Shown here: piece by piece, positions 10,932 to 21,010 of the stretch
Position numbering within the stretch: the stretch's first letter is position 1
Layout: each line of letters begins with the position of its first letter
Notes under the pieces: model-generated
What the model was told of the DNA's origin: nothing
The model's database searches: none
What the model saw: the letters and a program-made list of their open reading frames with translations, nothing else
Made by a program: the position numbers and the translations under genes
DNA from: Spirodela intermedia
Taxonomy: Eukaryota; Streptophyta; Magnoliopsida; Alismatales; Araceae
DNA length: 64,000 nt
Reading direction: 5' to 3'
Assembly: GCA_902729315.2 (NCBI GenBank)
Contig: LR746267.1
Location: forward strand, 1,851,501-1,915,500

Positions 10932-13340
10932 GAGGGCGAAACGGTCACAGAGGCAGCGGCGGCGGCAGAATGGGCAGCCGCAACCATCACCCAGAGAGGT
11001 TTTTACGTTGGGCAGGAGGCGACGCCCTCCACTCACCACCACCCGCGAAGTACGGGGTCCGAAGGGAACCGACGGCGCCAGTGGAGGCGACCGCTTCGTC
11101 CGTCGAAATTTGGGGTCTCTTGCGGTTTCACCGATGCCTGCAGTCCTTGAATCGCAGCACTTCCAAATGAAAAAGTGAGGATCTTGTTTCGCGCACAGCT
11201 TCCAAAGCACACACTCTCGATATATACCCTAAAAGTATAATAATAAATAATCACGTGTTAAAATAACTTTTAATATAGAGAAACGTTATAGACTGACAGA
11301 TCCAGGTTTCGTCAAAATTAGATTCATAAATTAAGTATGAAGTCTACAAGTTTTAACTCATTTAATTGACATATTAACTTTGAGTGAAAATATTTACTCA
11401 TGAGTACTAACTTTAGGATCTATTTTCAATGTTCTCGCTCTATTATCCAGATATTATATGAGCTTTTGATTATTTTCGAGAGATTTAATATTTTTGATGA
11501 GGTCATACCACAGACTATGTCCTAAGTTTGTACGTGTATTCATTGTTCTCACTATGGGGTCTCTAGTAGGTTACTAAGTATAGCAAGAAATGGGGAGAAT
11601 TGTTTTCTTGAGGTGTGATAACATACTGATTATTAAGTTTAATGAGTAATAAGTATTATGTTTAAGAGCTTAAAATCATATGATCTAGCATGTTATCATA
11701 TTAAAAATATAAACTTCTATTTCTTTGAACTTTCTATGAAGTTTAATATTTAGGAAAAAATTGGAATTTTTATGTTATGTATTTATATTATAATTTATTT
11801 TCTACTAACATGAGAGAATTTTAGAAATTTTCAGTACTATTTTATGATTTTCAAGTAGTCTACACATGCTTCATGAGATAAGATTTGTTCTAGAGATGAT
11901 AAGATTAAGTGGAAGTAGATCGCACCAAAATGTCGTAATTAAGAAGTGTCAAAAATAAAATGATATTAATGAATATAGTTTAAGATGTATCTGAATCGAA
12001 TCACAAGTTGTCTAAGCTAAGGTGAGATTGAACTTCTAATGAAGATTGAATTTTTGATGAAGAATGAGATGAATAGATATAAGAGAGTTGACTTAGCACA
12101 CTAAAGGAGGAATAGATGAATTTTCTTTTGATGATTTTTCAGTCACTAAGAGAAGGGAAGTCAGGTGAGAAACAAATGGTGCAATATGGGATGATTGTGA
12201 ATTCTTTAATCCTAATATATATAAATAAAAACTCTAATCTTCTTAAATCTTCTTATGCCACCTAGGAGATAATAGAAAGACTAAAGTAGACTAATCTACA
12301 CTTATACTACTTCCTAACTTTTCCTTATCTCTCTCTGCTTCCAATAAATGTTCAACTTTGATGAATCAAATGAGCAAAATAACATAGAAGAAGGACTAAA
12401 AGAAATGTCTAAAGTATCCTAAATCTGCCCTACCTTGCTCACTCTTAGAAATGTGATCAATCTTGATAAATCAAGAAATCCATATACATCAAGAGAAGCA
12501 AGAGAATGGTAAAAGGATTGAAATCTATCCTAGGATCAACCTAGTGTCACTCTAGAGATTAAAGAATCAAATTCCTACCTACTCTTCAATTGAATCAACT
12601 CTTCTCACCAAGAGGGTATTAAGAAGAAGAGAATACAATAAGAAAATAAAACTCATTCATTTAAAATAAAATATAATACAAAATGAAAGAACCAAGTACA
12701 TGAAAGATGTCTTATGTATGTCACTTAAAGTGCTCAAACCCTCCTTGGAGTTCCTGAATTGGCACAAGGAGTAAAATTCTTAGAGATTTCCTCTTCTCCT
12801 TCTTGAGCACCCCTCTCCTATGAATAGAATGACCTTCTCTCTCCTCTATATGGTGTGTAGATTCTCAACCTTTAGATCAAGGGGGAGAGTGCACAGCCCT
12901 TGGATCAAATTTCTATCTTCGAGGGCAGCCTAAGGGAGGTGGGCAGCTGCTAGGGTGTCTTCTCACCTTCTCTCACCCTAGGACTTATCTCAGCTGTTGG
13001 ATTGGGCTGATTGAGGGGCTGAGATAATCCCAAGGGTTGTTTAATGAGGGAGAGGGGTGTGGGTGATCAGATGGTGCCACGTACCCCTCCCTCTAATTAA
13101 GGAAGAAATGAATTGCCCACCATAACTGGGTAATTTCCTTAATTTGAAGGGAGAGAAAATGCCTCCTTGTTGAGCCTCTTCCTTAATTAATGTGGGCTGT
13201 CCTGATGGCCCATAGGCCCAATATGACCTGAAACAAGATCATTAAACATCCTGTTTTAAACTGTACCAATTACTATAAAATCAAGTGTAGTATAATCACC
13301 TAATATTACAATACCACTAGATTCTAGTGTACGTAAAAAA
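10932..13340. other. 5' flank of PPR relic 1 and AT-rich repeat DNA
   Basis: The part near 11500-11620 matches about 37830-37940, so both N-terminal PPR relics kept some of the same upstream DNA. From about 11650 to 13340 the sequence is non-coding on inspection. It probably comprises old transposon remains that I cannot classify. Confidence 0.45.
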
Positions 13341-14300
13341 ACAGTCCTTATGAGGACACATGTAAAAAGTAGCAGCTAAGAACCATAATTCAGTCATCTT
13401 CTGAAGAATTAGTAGAGATTGACAAAATAATCTCATCATGAATTGTATCCTCTTGAACAAACATTAACTTCATTAATGGAAAACCCATCTTGAAACTTTA
13501 TTTTCTCCTTTGATTGACAAAATAATATCACAATTTTTCTTGATATGCCCTCTTTACTTTCATTCATAGCATTTGTATTTCTTTATTGACATAGATTTTG
13601 ATCTTGAACTGTCTATTGACCAAACTTATTTTTCTTTATTTTTTTAATAACTGTCCTTCTTGATTTTCACTATGACCATCTAATACTCTTTTATTTAAGT
13701 CATTTAAGTTTAACGAAGCTTTGACATATTTCACTAAGATATCATCACTTTCATATAATATAATATCGAAAAATTACTAAAATGAAATAGGTTAAGAATA
13801 TTGGAAAATAAGAACATGATCTTTATCATCAATTTTAAAACTCAAAATTTTCAGATCTATAATAATCTTTATAAACTCATTTAGATAATCAATAGGTATG
13901 CCTTCTATCATTTGTATAGTGTATAATTATTACTTCAAGAATAACCTATTTTTGAGAAACTTTGTCATGTACCTTGACTCAAGCTAGAGCTAAAATTTTG
14001 TTAGGGTGTCTTCATATATAAAGTCTTGTAGCACATCATTCATTAAACGTAGTCAAATTATGGTAAAAGCACATTTCATATATTCTTCTTCTCTTCGTCC
14101 TTGTGTGAAGGTTTTCCTGCCTTTCACTATCTTACTTGCTCTTTGCTGTACTACTACTGACTACATCTTCAACTATTAGATGTGAAAATTCTTTGACTTT
14201 CCGCCCAAGACTTCAATTTCGAACTTCATTACTAATATTTATTTCACTATAACCAACAACAAAGACAAACGAAAAAATAATTTAAACTCTTATACCAATT
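13341..14300 (-). mobile_element. Ty1/copia gag relic, copy in segmental duplication 1
   Basis: On the minus strand the sequence reads as a heavily mutated copia gag region. Around 13530-13580 there is a zinc-knuckle relic: K-Y-K-C-Y-E, then a stop where the second Cys should be, then R-G-H-I-K-K-N-C. Farther upstream on that strand are a GMPID-like motif and an LxDSY-like gag helix. A primer-binding-site-like sequence (TTGGTATAAGAG on the minus strand, 14287-14300) marks its 5' end. The protein is broken by many stops. The same relic lies at 46431-47305. Confidence 0.65.
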
Positions 14301-14302
14301 TA

Positions 14303-14715
14303 TTAGAGCAAAAGCCCACTTGAACTTGCAGAATATTACTCATTGGTACATATGACATATAGGAAAAAGGAGAGAGGCTTAACTACCGACAAGAGCAATG
14401 ACACAAAATTTAACAAGATTTTGATGCCAGCCTCCTACGTCTATAGACGATGAGAAAAGACTGTACTAGATGTGAAATGATTGCATGAGAACTCTGATGA
14501 AGAACCTAAGGAATAGATTTGTAATCTTGGCCCTCAAAGGACTCACCAATTCTAACAAGGGATTTCACTCTTTAACCTCTCCCAATAATTCTCCAATTGG
14601 ATACACCAAATGAGAATAACAAACCTTTATTTATAGCACCTCGAAGGACCTTCTCACTGTTAATGAGTTGCTTAGAATGTCTTGAAATCTCGTCATGAGA
14701 AACAGTCAGCCTTGT
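14303..14715 (-). mobile_element. Probable LTR of the copia gag relic
   Basis: This segment lies directly 5' (minus strand) of the primer-binding-site-like sequence. It contains GGTGCTATAAATAAAGG on the minus strand (14627-14643), a TATA motif placed as in an LTR promoter. The corresponding segment is missing from duplication copy 2, where gag joins directly to the downstream sequence near 47310. Exact LTR ends are not visible. Confidence 0.45.
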
Positions 14716-15539
14716 CAAGGGGCATTTCCTCTTCCACCCATTTATTTCAACCCGTCCGTTCTCAGATTATTTCTGCCCATTTCGATCTGCCCTTAAATGG
14801 GTCATTTCAGTCTGTGAGAATTGCTCCACAATTGGACCAGTACTACCTCTCACTGAATAGCTTCTCCTCCTCTTTATCATTAAGTGACGCCGCGTAAATA
14901 GATGAGTCACATTGAACAGCTGCAGCTACTTTGACATCAGGAGATATCGGGTGGATTACAACTTCGTGGTCGTTGCGGATTAGGAAGCCAGGCTATACGC
15001 TAGGTACAACTGCCGCGACTCATCCCAGCACCTCCACAAAGAGACCCACTGTTGCGGCCCCAATAGTTATAAGAGCATCCTCATGTTCTGCTGAGCTCGA
15101 TCCTCTTTGCTGAGATCCATGTAAAAAATTGTTTCCCAACAAGGCAGCTTCTGCCAAAAACGTTTGCGTGAAGTGACCTGAAAGAATTTATTTTTTTCTT
15201 CTTCTTTTTGTGTCCATATTCTCCACGCTATTCATTTCACCTGTCTCACTTCGTACTGAAGCCAACCTGTCGCTGCGGATTCATGTTACGTAGTGTAGAA
15301 GTTTGTATAGAAGAGAATTAATTTATCATCCACTGTTTACAACATACTAGAAGGTACGAACAGGTCTTGCACACTCTAAGAATGTCTGGACGTTACCCTT
15401 TCCGGGTAAGCAAACAACAGCAGACAAGCTCACATAAGTAAAAGGAACCCTTGGCCTATCGAATCGGAAGGAAATTCCAATTAGAAAAATGCGACATCGC
15501 TCGGAATGAAGTTTTTCAAATTAAAATCGGGGCACATTC

Positions 15540-15760
15540 TTGAATCCTTACTCGCGGACCAAATGGCCGTCGTCGCGCGCTACTTTACTACTCTTTCTTC
15601 CTTTCCTGTTAAAGTTCATGAACCAGCTCGGAGTTCTTCTGTAAATATATATCATTTCAGCCAATGATATGGGCTGGGAACAACATTTGTGAAGTCTGTC
15701 GAACAAAGTATGTGTTACAGATTAATGAGTTGCTTACTAAAGTAAACAGACGATATTCCT
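15540..15760 (+). repeat. CTCGCGGACC repeat module, copy 1 of 4
   Basis: The module begins with CTCGCGGACCAAATGGCC. It contains CAGCCAATGATATGGGCT and ends near GTATGTGTTACAGATTAATG. Similar modules lie at about 48120-48345, 50510-50740 and 51088-51330. It is non-coding and sits about 1.5 kb upstream of the plus-strand MiAMP1 genes. Confidence 0.6.
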
Positions 15761-16019
15761 GGTTGTTTTCTAAAACCTGCCGTCGAAAGCCCCCGTTGAC
15801 GAAACGGACGAAAGGCTTTTCTAGGCCATACGCTCAGAGTCTTGCGGTACTGTTCTACTGTTTTCCTTTGTCGATTGAAGGCTACTCCGTCAGGCTACGT
15901 TTCGGAGAGCCAGTTGGTATACTTGTCGAAACGAACGATTATCAAAACACCTTCACGAATAAATCAGCATCCCTAAGTGTTTTTCAGTCGGCATAGAAAT
16001 TTAAGAAAACGAGAACAAT

Positions 16020-16480
16020 TGACTTCGTCCTCATAAGTGGTTCAAGTCACGTCAAAATCGAAGTACCTCGAGATTTCCTTTTTTAATCTAGTCAACGTTA
16101 TCATCCGTGAAACGACAGGCAGCTGGCTACCACAGACCAGTCCTTTTGATTTTGACCCCGTGAGGAGAGGCAGGAAGTTGGACAGGAGCGGCAAGTGTTA
16201 TCCACGTCTACCCCTTTCTCAGTCATACCTACGTCATACAATGCTATTCGAAGGTTTTTTTCCCGTGAAAACCGTCTACAGTTCTAGATTATTCAGGAGG
16301 CACGACCAATTCAACGGATACTATTGGTATCTACACGTAATGTCTAGATTTTTCCCTCTTTAGGATGTCAGTGAGAACGGTCCCTATAAGACCGTCATTA
16401 ATGTCGGGGATGAAATGCTGCATGGTTGATCGAGGGGAAAGTAGTAAATGAAGACGTTCTTCCATGGCGCAAGGATACGG
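16020..16480 (+). repeat. Distal upstream module shared with the minus-strand units
   Basis: The stretch starting GACTTCGTCCTCATAAG and continuing through TCGAAGTACCTCGAG, CAGGCAGCTGGCTACCAC, GAGGCACGACCAATTCA and CTCTTTAGGATGTCAGTG is recognisable upstream of the opposite-strand genes. Those matches lie at about 3330-3450 with 4930-5150, 9253-9365, 25356-25475, 29838-29955 and 33408-34190. It is also in duplication copy 2 at 48620-49010. Both gene classes therefore carry the same distal DNA. Confidence 0.65.
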
Positions 16481-16625
16481 CGAACATTGGATTGAACCGA
16501 TTTCGTGAGCTGAGGGAAAGTACTCTTGGAGACGAAATGAAAAAATTGCGATCAGTAGATTGGGGTCGACCTGAATCCTGTATGAAAGTTATGCATTTTC
16601 CTTGTGGTCGTGAGTTGATTATTTT

Positions 16626-16641
16626 AACGTCACGTGACGTT
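16626..16641. promoter_or_regulatory. 16-base perfect palindrome with central G-box
   Basis: AACGTCACGTGACGTT reads the same on both strands. The centre is CACGTG (G-box, bound by bHLH and bZIP factors), and each flank supplies a TGACGT half-site of the bZIP/TGA type. It lies about 555 bases upstream of the ATG at 17198. The duplicate at 49190-49205 keeps the G-box but has one changed base in the left arm. Confidence 0.5.
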
Positions 16642-17102
16642 TGAGCAAATAGTTCATTTTAAGACGACTACATTCCTTTGTACTCTCAACACGATAAGTG
16701 CCGGACTCAACATTACCTTCGTGTAAATAGGCATATAAAGTAGTCCTATATCGGCCCTTGCGAGGATAAACAAGGGAGAGAATAACATCTATCAAAGCTG
16801 ACCGGGAAACTGAACTCGACAAGGGGGCGACTGAATGAGAACCCTCCCCAGAGAGGTTACCCAGACGTAATTCTCTTCCGATCTCCCACGGGCCAACTTG
16901 AAGCACACGGAAGCCAGCTGGTCGACGAACCGCCAAATAAGACCGAGAGAAAACATTGGGCCAAATTAAAATTAAATATATAACGGATGATAGCAATTGA
17001 CATCACGCTTCCTGACGACGGCATTATAGAAGTCCACGCACTCCTGGTCCGCCAGATCGTAGTTTTGTGATCCCAGCTGGCGGTTTTCTACAATCATTCT
17101 CC

Positions 17103-17109
17103 TATAAAT
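17103..17109 (+). promoter_or_regulatory. TATA box of MiAMP1-like gene F
   Basis: TATAAAT lies 95 bases upstream of the ATG, in a context (CCTATAAATTGGACAGG) conserved exactly at 49602-49620 in front of paralogue I. Confidence 0.75.
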
Positions 17110-17197
17110 TGGACAGGGGGCGACGGCGAGGCGCTCACAACCCGAACTGCACCTGCATACCGGAACCCTGAGATTCTCCATCGGCCCTTCCCACGCT

Positions 17198-17521
17198 ATG
17201 GCAACCACCGGCAGGACCCCGACAGCCGCGGCAGCTGCCGTTCTCGTCTTGCTTATCGCAGCATCGGTCGTTGCGCCGGCATCTGCCAGCACGCTGACGG
17301 CCTTCTCGGGACCAGGGTGCGCCGGGAGAACCAAGGACGTCAACGGCTGCGGGTGCTTCCGCCTCACCGGCTACCAGGGAGGGTACCACTTCGTCTTCAC
17401 CGAGGGCCAGAAGGCAAGGCTTTACACCGGCTCCCACTGCGACGGCCCCTCCGTCGGCCTCCGCAAGGAGACCCGCAACTGCGGCCATTACAATTTCAAG
17501 AGCATCAACATGATATGCTGA
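17198..17521 (+). CDS. MiAMP1-like secreted antimicrobial peptide (copy F)
   Basis: This intact single-exon frame encodes 107 residues. Residues 1-31 form a signal peptide (MATTGRTP, a poly-Ala/Leu core, then APASA), with likely cleavage before STLTAFSG. The 77-residue mature domain has six Cys at 11, 21, 23, 51, 65 and 77. This spacing closely matches MiAMP1, whose disulfides as I recall pair first with fifth, second with sixth and third with fourth in a Greek-key beta barrel. The GYQGGYHF and GQKARLY strands also match the family. By count the mature net charge is about +5. MiAMP1-type peptides are apoplastic and inhibit fungi and Gram-positive bacteria; that role is inferred here. It lies in segmental duplication 1, with a TATA box at 17103 and AATAAA at 17549. 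The start is the only ATG in front of the hydrophobic core. Confidence 0.93.
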   Translation: MATTGRTPTAAAAAVLVLLIAASVVAPASASTLTAFSGPGCAGRTKDVNGCGCFRLTGYQGGYHFVFTEGQKARLYTGSHCDGPSVGLRKETRNCGHYNFKSINMIC

Positions 17522-17548
17522 GCGTCTCGAGTAAATGTATAGACACTA

Positions 17549-17554
17549 AATAAA
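17549..17554 (+). terminator. Polyadenylation signal of copy F
   Basis: AATAAA lies 27 bases after the stop codon and is followed by the GCAAGTGTCGATACGGGG signature. Paralogue I has the same arrangement. Confidence 0.6.
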
Positions 17555-17806
17555 CAGCAAGTGTCGATACGGGGACACCAGCCCGTATCGGACGGCCTAG
17601 GTCTGATGTTTACTGTACTTGCGACCCACTTATGCTCTCAGCACTGGCTGATCAGCTGGTCTGCCACTCGTCCGTATAAACAAATCAGAGAGGTAGCCAT
17701 TCGGTACTCGCCTGTGTGATGCGGAAAAGATACTAAATAGCGAAACTCTAATACTCGTCAACCCAACAAGCCCTCCCTTCTCTAAAGCGGCTTTCCTCGT
17801 GCGGGA

Positions 17807-18230
17807 ACTAGCAAGGCAAATATGCTGGGTTCCCCGGCATGATCTGATAAGAAGACACTACCTACTCGCGACGTCTTACGTCGGACCTACGAGGGACGAC
17901 GGGAAGCGAGGTCCCGGTGGTTTATGCGCCACCATTCCCTCTTTCATCCTTTGCGCCAGACAACACGCTACGTGCTCATCTTCGATCAGGTCAAGTTCAA
18001 CAAAACGCAACGTGGCGAGAAGCTCGAGAAAGGCCCTGTTAAGACGTAAACACGCCAGACTGTGCCTTCGTCGCCGGCCGAGCACGTTGGTTCGCAATTC
18101 AAAGAAAAGAGATATTAATAAATTCAAGGCAAGAAAGAACCATTTTTGACATTTTGTTTGAATACCAAATAACAGCCGAAAGTAAAACAATCGATGTTGA
18201 ACTTATCTCAGGACTTAGAGGGCCCCAACC
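17807..18230. other. Spacer between copies F and G
   Basis: The stretch is beyond the segmental duplication. Frames of about 100-116 codons on both strands overlap each other and have no family resemblance. Part of it (CTACCTACTCGCGACGTC) resembles the tandem repeat unit at 51000-51600. No gene is supported. Confidence 0.4.
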
Positions 18231-18236
18231 CACGGC

Positions 18237-18540
18237 TATAAACAGGACGCGAGGGAGAACGAGGAACTCATCACCGTTTCACCTGCATTTCTTCTCCAAT
18301 CCCGCGGCCACAGACTTCCCCCCTCTCCTCCTTCTCTGGCCGCGAATGCGCCGGGTGGACCAAAGATGTTAAAGGCTGTGGGTGGTTCGATATCCGCGGG
18401 TACCAGGGAAGATACACTTGGTCTTTACTGACGCCACGCTGTACCCAGGCTCCTACTGCGATGGTTCCTCGACCCCCCTCTAGAGAGATACCCGCCGTTG
18501 CAAACGCAAAAATTTCAAGAGCATCTATATGATCTGCTGG
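18237..18540 (+). pseudogene. MiAMP1-like pseudogene (copy G, third class)
   Basis: A TATAAAC motif at 18237 is followed by a leader like those of copies H and J. The signal peptide and first strand are missing. Coding similarity begins abruptly near 18347 with C-A-G-W-T-K-D-V-K-G-C-G-W-F, so the third Cys of the class is Trp. It continues with YQGRYT, then needs a frame change to read VFTDATLYPGSYCDGSS. An in-frame TAG follows at 18481-18483, then RRCKRKNFKSIYMIC, and the normal stop is changed to TGG. It cannot make a normal product. Confidence 0.8.
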
Positions 18541-19456
18541 GCAACCGCTATTACGAGTTCTGCGGAAGAAAGTATGAAGAATACATAAACGCTAGTGGCG
18601 GTGCGGGAGTAGTTAGCCGGATGAATTGGCATAAACGCTCTGTTTACTTGCAGCCAATCAGTGATGTCTCCCAGGGCTGACCCACACGCAGAAATAAGTT
18701 TGAAGAAATGAGCATGGAAGCTTGTTCTGCAGTCACATAATAAATCGCCGGTGTACCGTAGCCCCGGTGAGGAAGACCAGATGAGGTTTATGTGGGTACT
18801 AGGTCCACGTGGTCTGACTACGTACGTGCTTGCTCATAGTGGCAAATTAAATCAATGGAAAAACTACTTTACTTCATGTTGGTCATTAGTTTTCACCTCA
18901 TAGAGCATTTTTATAAGAAGAAGATGGGTAGCCGTTTGTGGTTCGAAGTTTGTCTCCTCCCTATAATTTTATGGGGTCAAACCACCTGCCGTCGGGATGC
19001 TGATAACCGGATGTAATTTCTATGGAATAACACGTTATTAGAGACCACTCAGTTGCATCAGAGGGGGCACGTTGAGCTCCCTGGAACTTTTGGGGAATGG
19101 AAACCCTACATATTCGGTACAGGGGTACTTCACGAACATGTTTCGTTGACAGATTGTAAACTGATCATGCTCAGAAATGCGTGTAACTTTTCTATTGAAC
19201 GGCAGCAACCCTTCATCCAGAAGGTTTCACCATTGGTGTTTTAGGAAGCATAAAGACTGTAAAGTCACCTGAGTAAATGGCATCAAGTGAAAAATGACTT
19301 CAAATATATGTCTGTAGATGTATGAATTAATGTTTCATGGGTCCTAATAAAATGTCCACGAATTAACGGTCTAATTATCGTCACAAAACTTTTACCCTGC
19401 ACGCAGGCTTCTAGTCAGGTTCGTTATGGCGTAAACTCTCAACACTTCTCAACGAG
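18541..19456. other. Intergenic DNA between copy G and the PPR ORF, nothing recognised
   Basis: Only short chance frames occur here. No match to other parts of the window was noticed. The DNA joins the PPR-homologous sequence around 19510. Confidence 0.4.
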
Positions 19457-21010
19457 ATGTCATATCCAAAGAATAAGAAATTCCTTGGGACAAAAAATTC
19501 TAATGTCGTAGTCTGTAAGCGTGGTTTAGTGCAAGGACCGAAAGGCATCCTCAAGCAGATGATTGCTGTCAGCTGCCCCCCTGATGCCGTGACCTATAGT
19601 TCCATCATCTGGGGCTTATGCAACAGTGGCAGGGCCGGGGAGGCAGAGCGGATACTGAAGGAGGCAGAAAGAAGGTGGCTCACATTGACAGTCTTGAGCT
19701 ACACCCCCCTTATTCACAGGTACAGTCTCCAGGGGAAGGTCCTCACGGCCTCCAACCTACTCTTGGAAATGATGGAAAAGGGGCATCCTCCAGACCGGGT
19801 TGCATGTGGCGCACTCATCCATGGGCTCGTTAATTCAGGAGAGATCCAGGCAGCGTTGTCGATCAGGGGGAAGATGATGGAGCGAGGTGTGGTGCCTGAT
19901 GCGGCAATCTTCAATACTCTGATCAGTGGGCTCTACAAGAAGGGGATGGTCCCTGCTGCAAGGGATCTGCTGGTGGAGATGCTGAACCTCAACATCCTCC
20001 CAGATGAGTTCATCTATGCCACCCTCCTTGACGGGTTCATCAGGAATGGTGACCTGTCCGAGGCAAGAAGACTGTTCTGCTTCTTGGGTGAAAAGAGCAT
20101 TCCCCACGGCGTTGTCGTCTACAATGCAATGATCAAAGGGTACTGCAGGTTTGGGTTGATGAGCGAGGCGATCTTATGCGCTGATGAGTTGAAGAAGAAA
20201 GGGATGCAACCTGATGGATTCACCTATACGACACTCATTGATGGCTATGTGAAACAGCATGATATGAATGCAGCTCTGAGAGTCTTTACTGAGATGAAGA
20301 GGCAGAGATGCAGACCCAATGTTATCACCTACTCGGCCCTGATCAATGGGTTCTCCGGGGAAGGAAATTTTGAGAGAGCCCAGCAACTTATCAGGGGCAT
20401 GCGATCAGTCGGTCTGGTCCCAAATGTTGTGACACATAGTATCCTTATCGGCAATGCATGCAAAGCTGGCGAGCTTGAAAGAGCTGCTGTTTTCTTCAAG
20501 GAAATGCTGCTTGACAGGTGCTGTCCTAATGATGTGACCTTCCATTACCTTCTCAATGGGCTTGTCCATGCCGTTCCCCACCTTCATGCAGTGGATGAAG
20601 ATGGGCTTCATGGGTATGAGGGCTCCTTGCTGTTGGAGATGTTCAGAAGCATGATTGCAGATGGTTGGGATCCCTGGTTGGCTGCTTATAATTCCATCAT
20701 TTTGTTTCTCTGCCAGCATCGGATGCTCAAGTCTGCACTGGAGCTGAGGGATAAGATGCAGGCCAAGGGATGTGCGATGGATGCTGTCACATTTCTCTTC
20801 CTTCTTCACGGTTTTTGTGTGGAAGGGAGATCTAGTGAATGGGGTGGTGTTCTTGGTTGTAATTTTCAACGGCAAGAGCTGGAGATTTCCCTGAAGTATA
20901 CTCTCTTGCTGGACAGGCACACCAATCAGGGAATCAAGTCTGAGGCCTCGGCGATTTTCTCATCCTTGTTTGAAGATCTCAAGTCTGAGAAAGGGTTGAA
21001 TTATGGGTAA
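19457..21010 (+). CDS. P-class pentatricopeptide-repeat protein, N-terminally truncated (At1g52620-like)
   Basis: A 517-codon open frame made almost wholly of 35-residue PPR motifs. Motif starts fall near residues 43, 78, 113, 148, 183, 218, 253, 288, 323 and 358, with two more near 415 and 450, followed by a C-terminal tail without E or DYW domain. Order and wording (ATLLDGFIRNGDLSEARRLF, IDGYVKQHDMNAALRVF, FLLHGFCVEGRSSEW) match the C-terminal two thirds of Arabidopsis At1g52620 as I recall it. P-class PPR proteins bind organellar RNA. Homology starts at about codon 20 (VCKRG). The first 19 residues are unrelated, so the organelle-targeting peptide and the first several repeats are missing. 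The two N-terminal relics on the other strand hold the corresponding lost part. It may be a recently broken gene whose remaining frame is still open; expression is uncertain. Confidence 0.8.
   Translation: MSYPKNKKFLGTKNSNVVVCKRGLVQGPKGILKQMIAVSCPPDAVTYSSIIWGLCNSGRAGEAERILKEAERRWLTLTVLSYTPLIHRYSLQGKVLTASNLLLEMMEKGHPPDRVACGALIHGLVNSGEIQAALSIRGKMMERGVVPDAAIFNTLISGLYKKGMVPAARDLLVEMLNLNILPDEFIYATLLDGFIRNGDLSEARRLFCFLGEKSIPHGVVVYNAMIKGYCRFGLMSEAILCADELKKKGMQPDGFTYTTLIDGYVKQHDMNAALRVFTEMKRQRCRPNVITYSALINGFSGEGNFERAQQLIRGMRSVGLVPNVVTHSILIGNACKAGELERAAVFFKEMLLDRCCPNDVTFHYLLNGLVHAVPHLHAVDEDGLHGYEGSLLLEMFRSMIADGWDPWLAAYNSIILFLCQHRMLKSALELRDKMQAKGCAMDAVTFLFLLHGFCVEGRSSEWGGVLGCNFQRQELEISLKYTLLLDRHTNQGIKSEASAIFSSLFEDLKSEKGLNYG

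Larger units (their letters stand above)
13341..17806 (+). repeat. Segmental duplication copy 1 (partner 46431-50308)
   Basis: The order here is copia gag relic, a TTGAACAGCTGCAGC-containing block, a long 5' flank, the MiAMP1-like gene and its 3' flank. The same order and orientation recur at 46431-50308. The left match starts at the GGACACATGTAAAA motif and the right match ends after GGCTTTC. Copy 1 has about 470 extra bases (the LTR, 14250-14720) and about 80 extra near 16700-16830. Confidence 0.85.

Noticed and set aside
20405-20920. 171-codon minus-strand frame
   Set aside because: It is antisense to the well-supported PPR ORF, whose repeat pattern explains the open frame.
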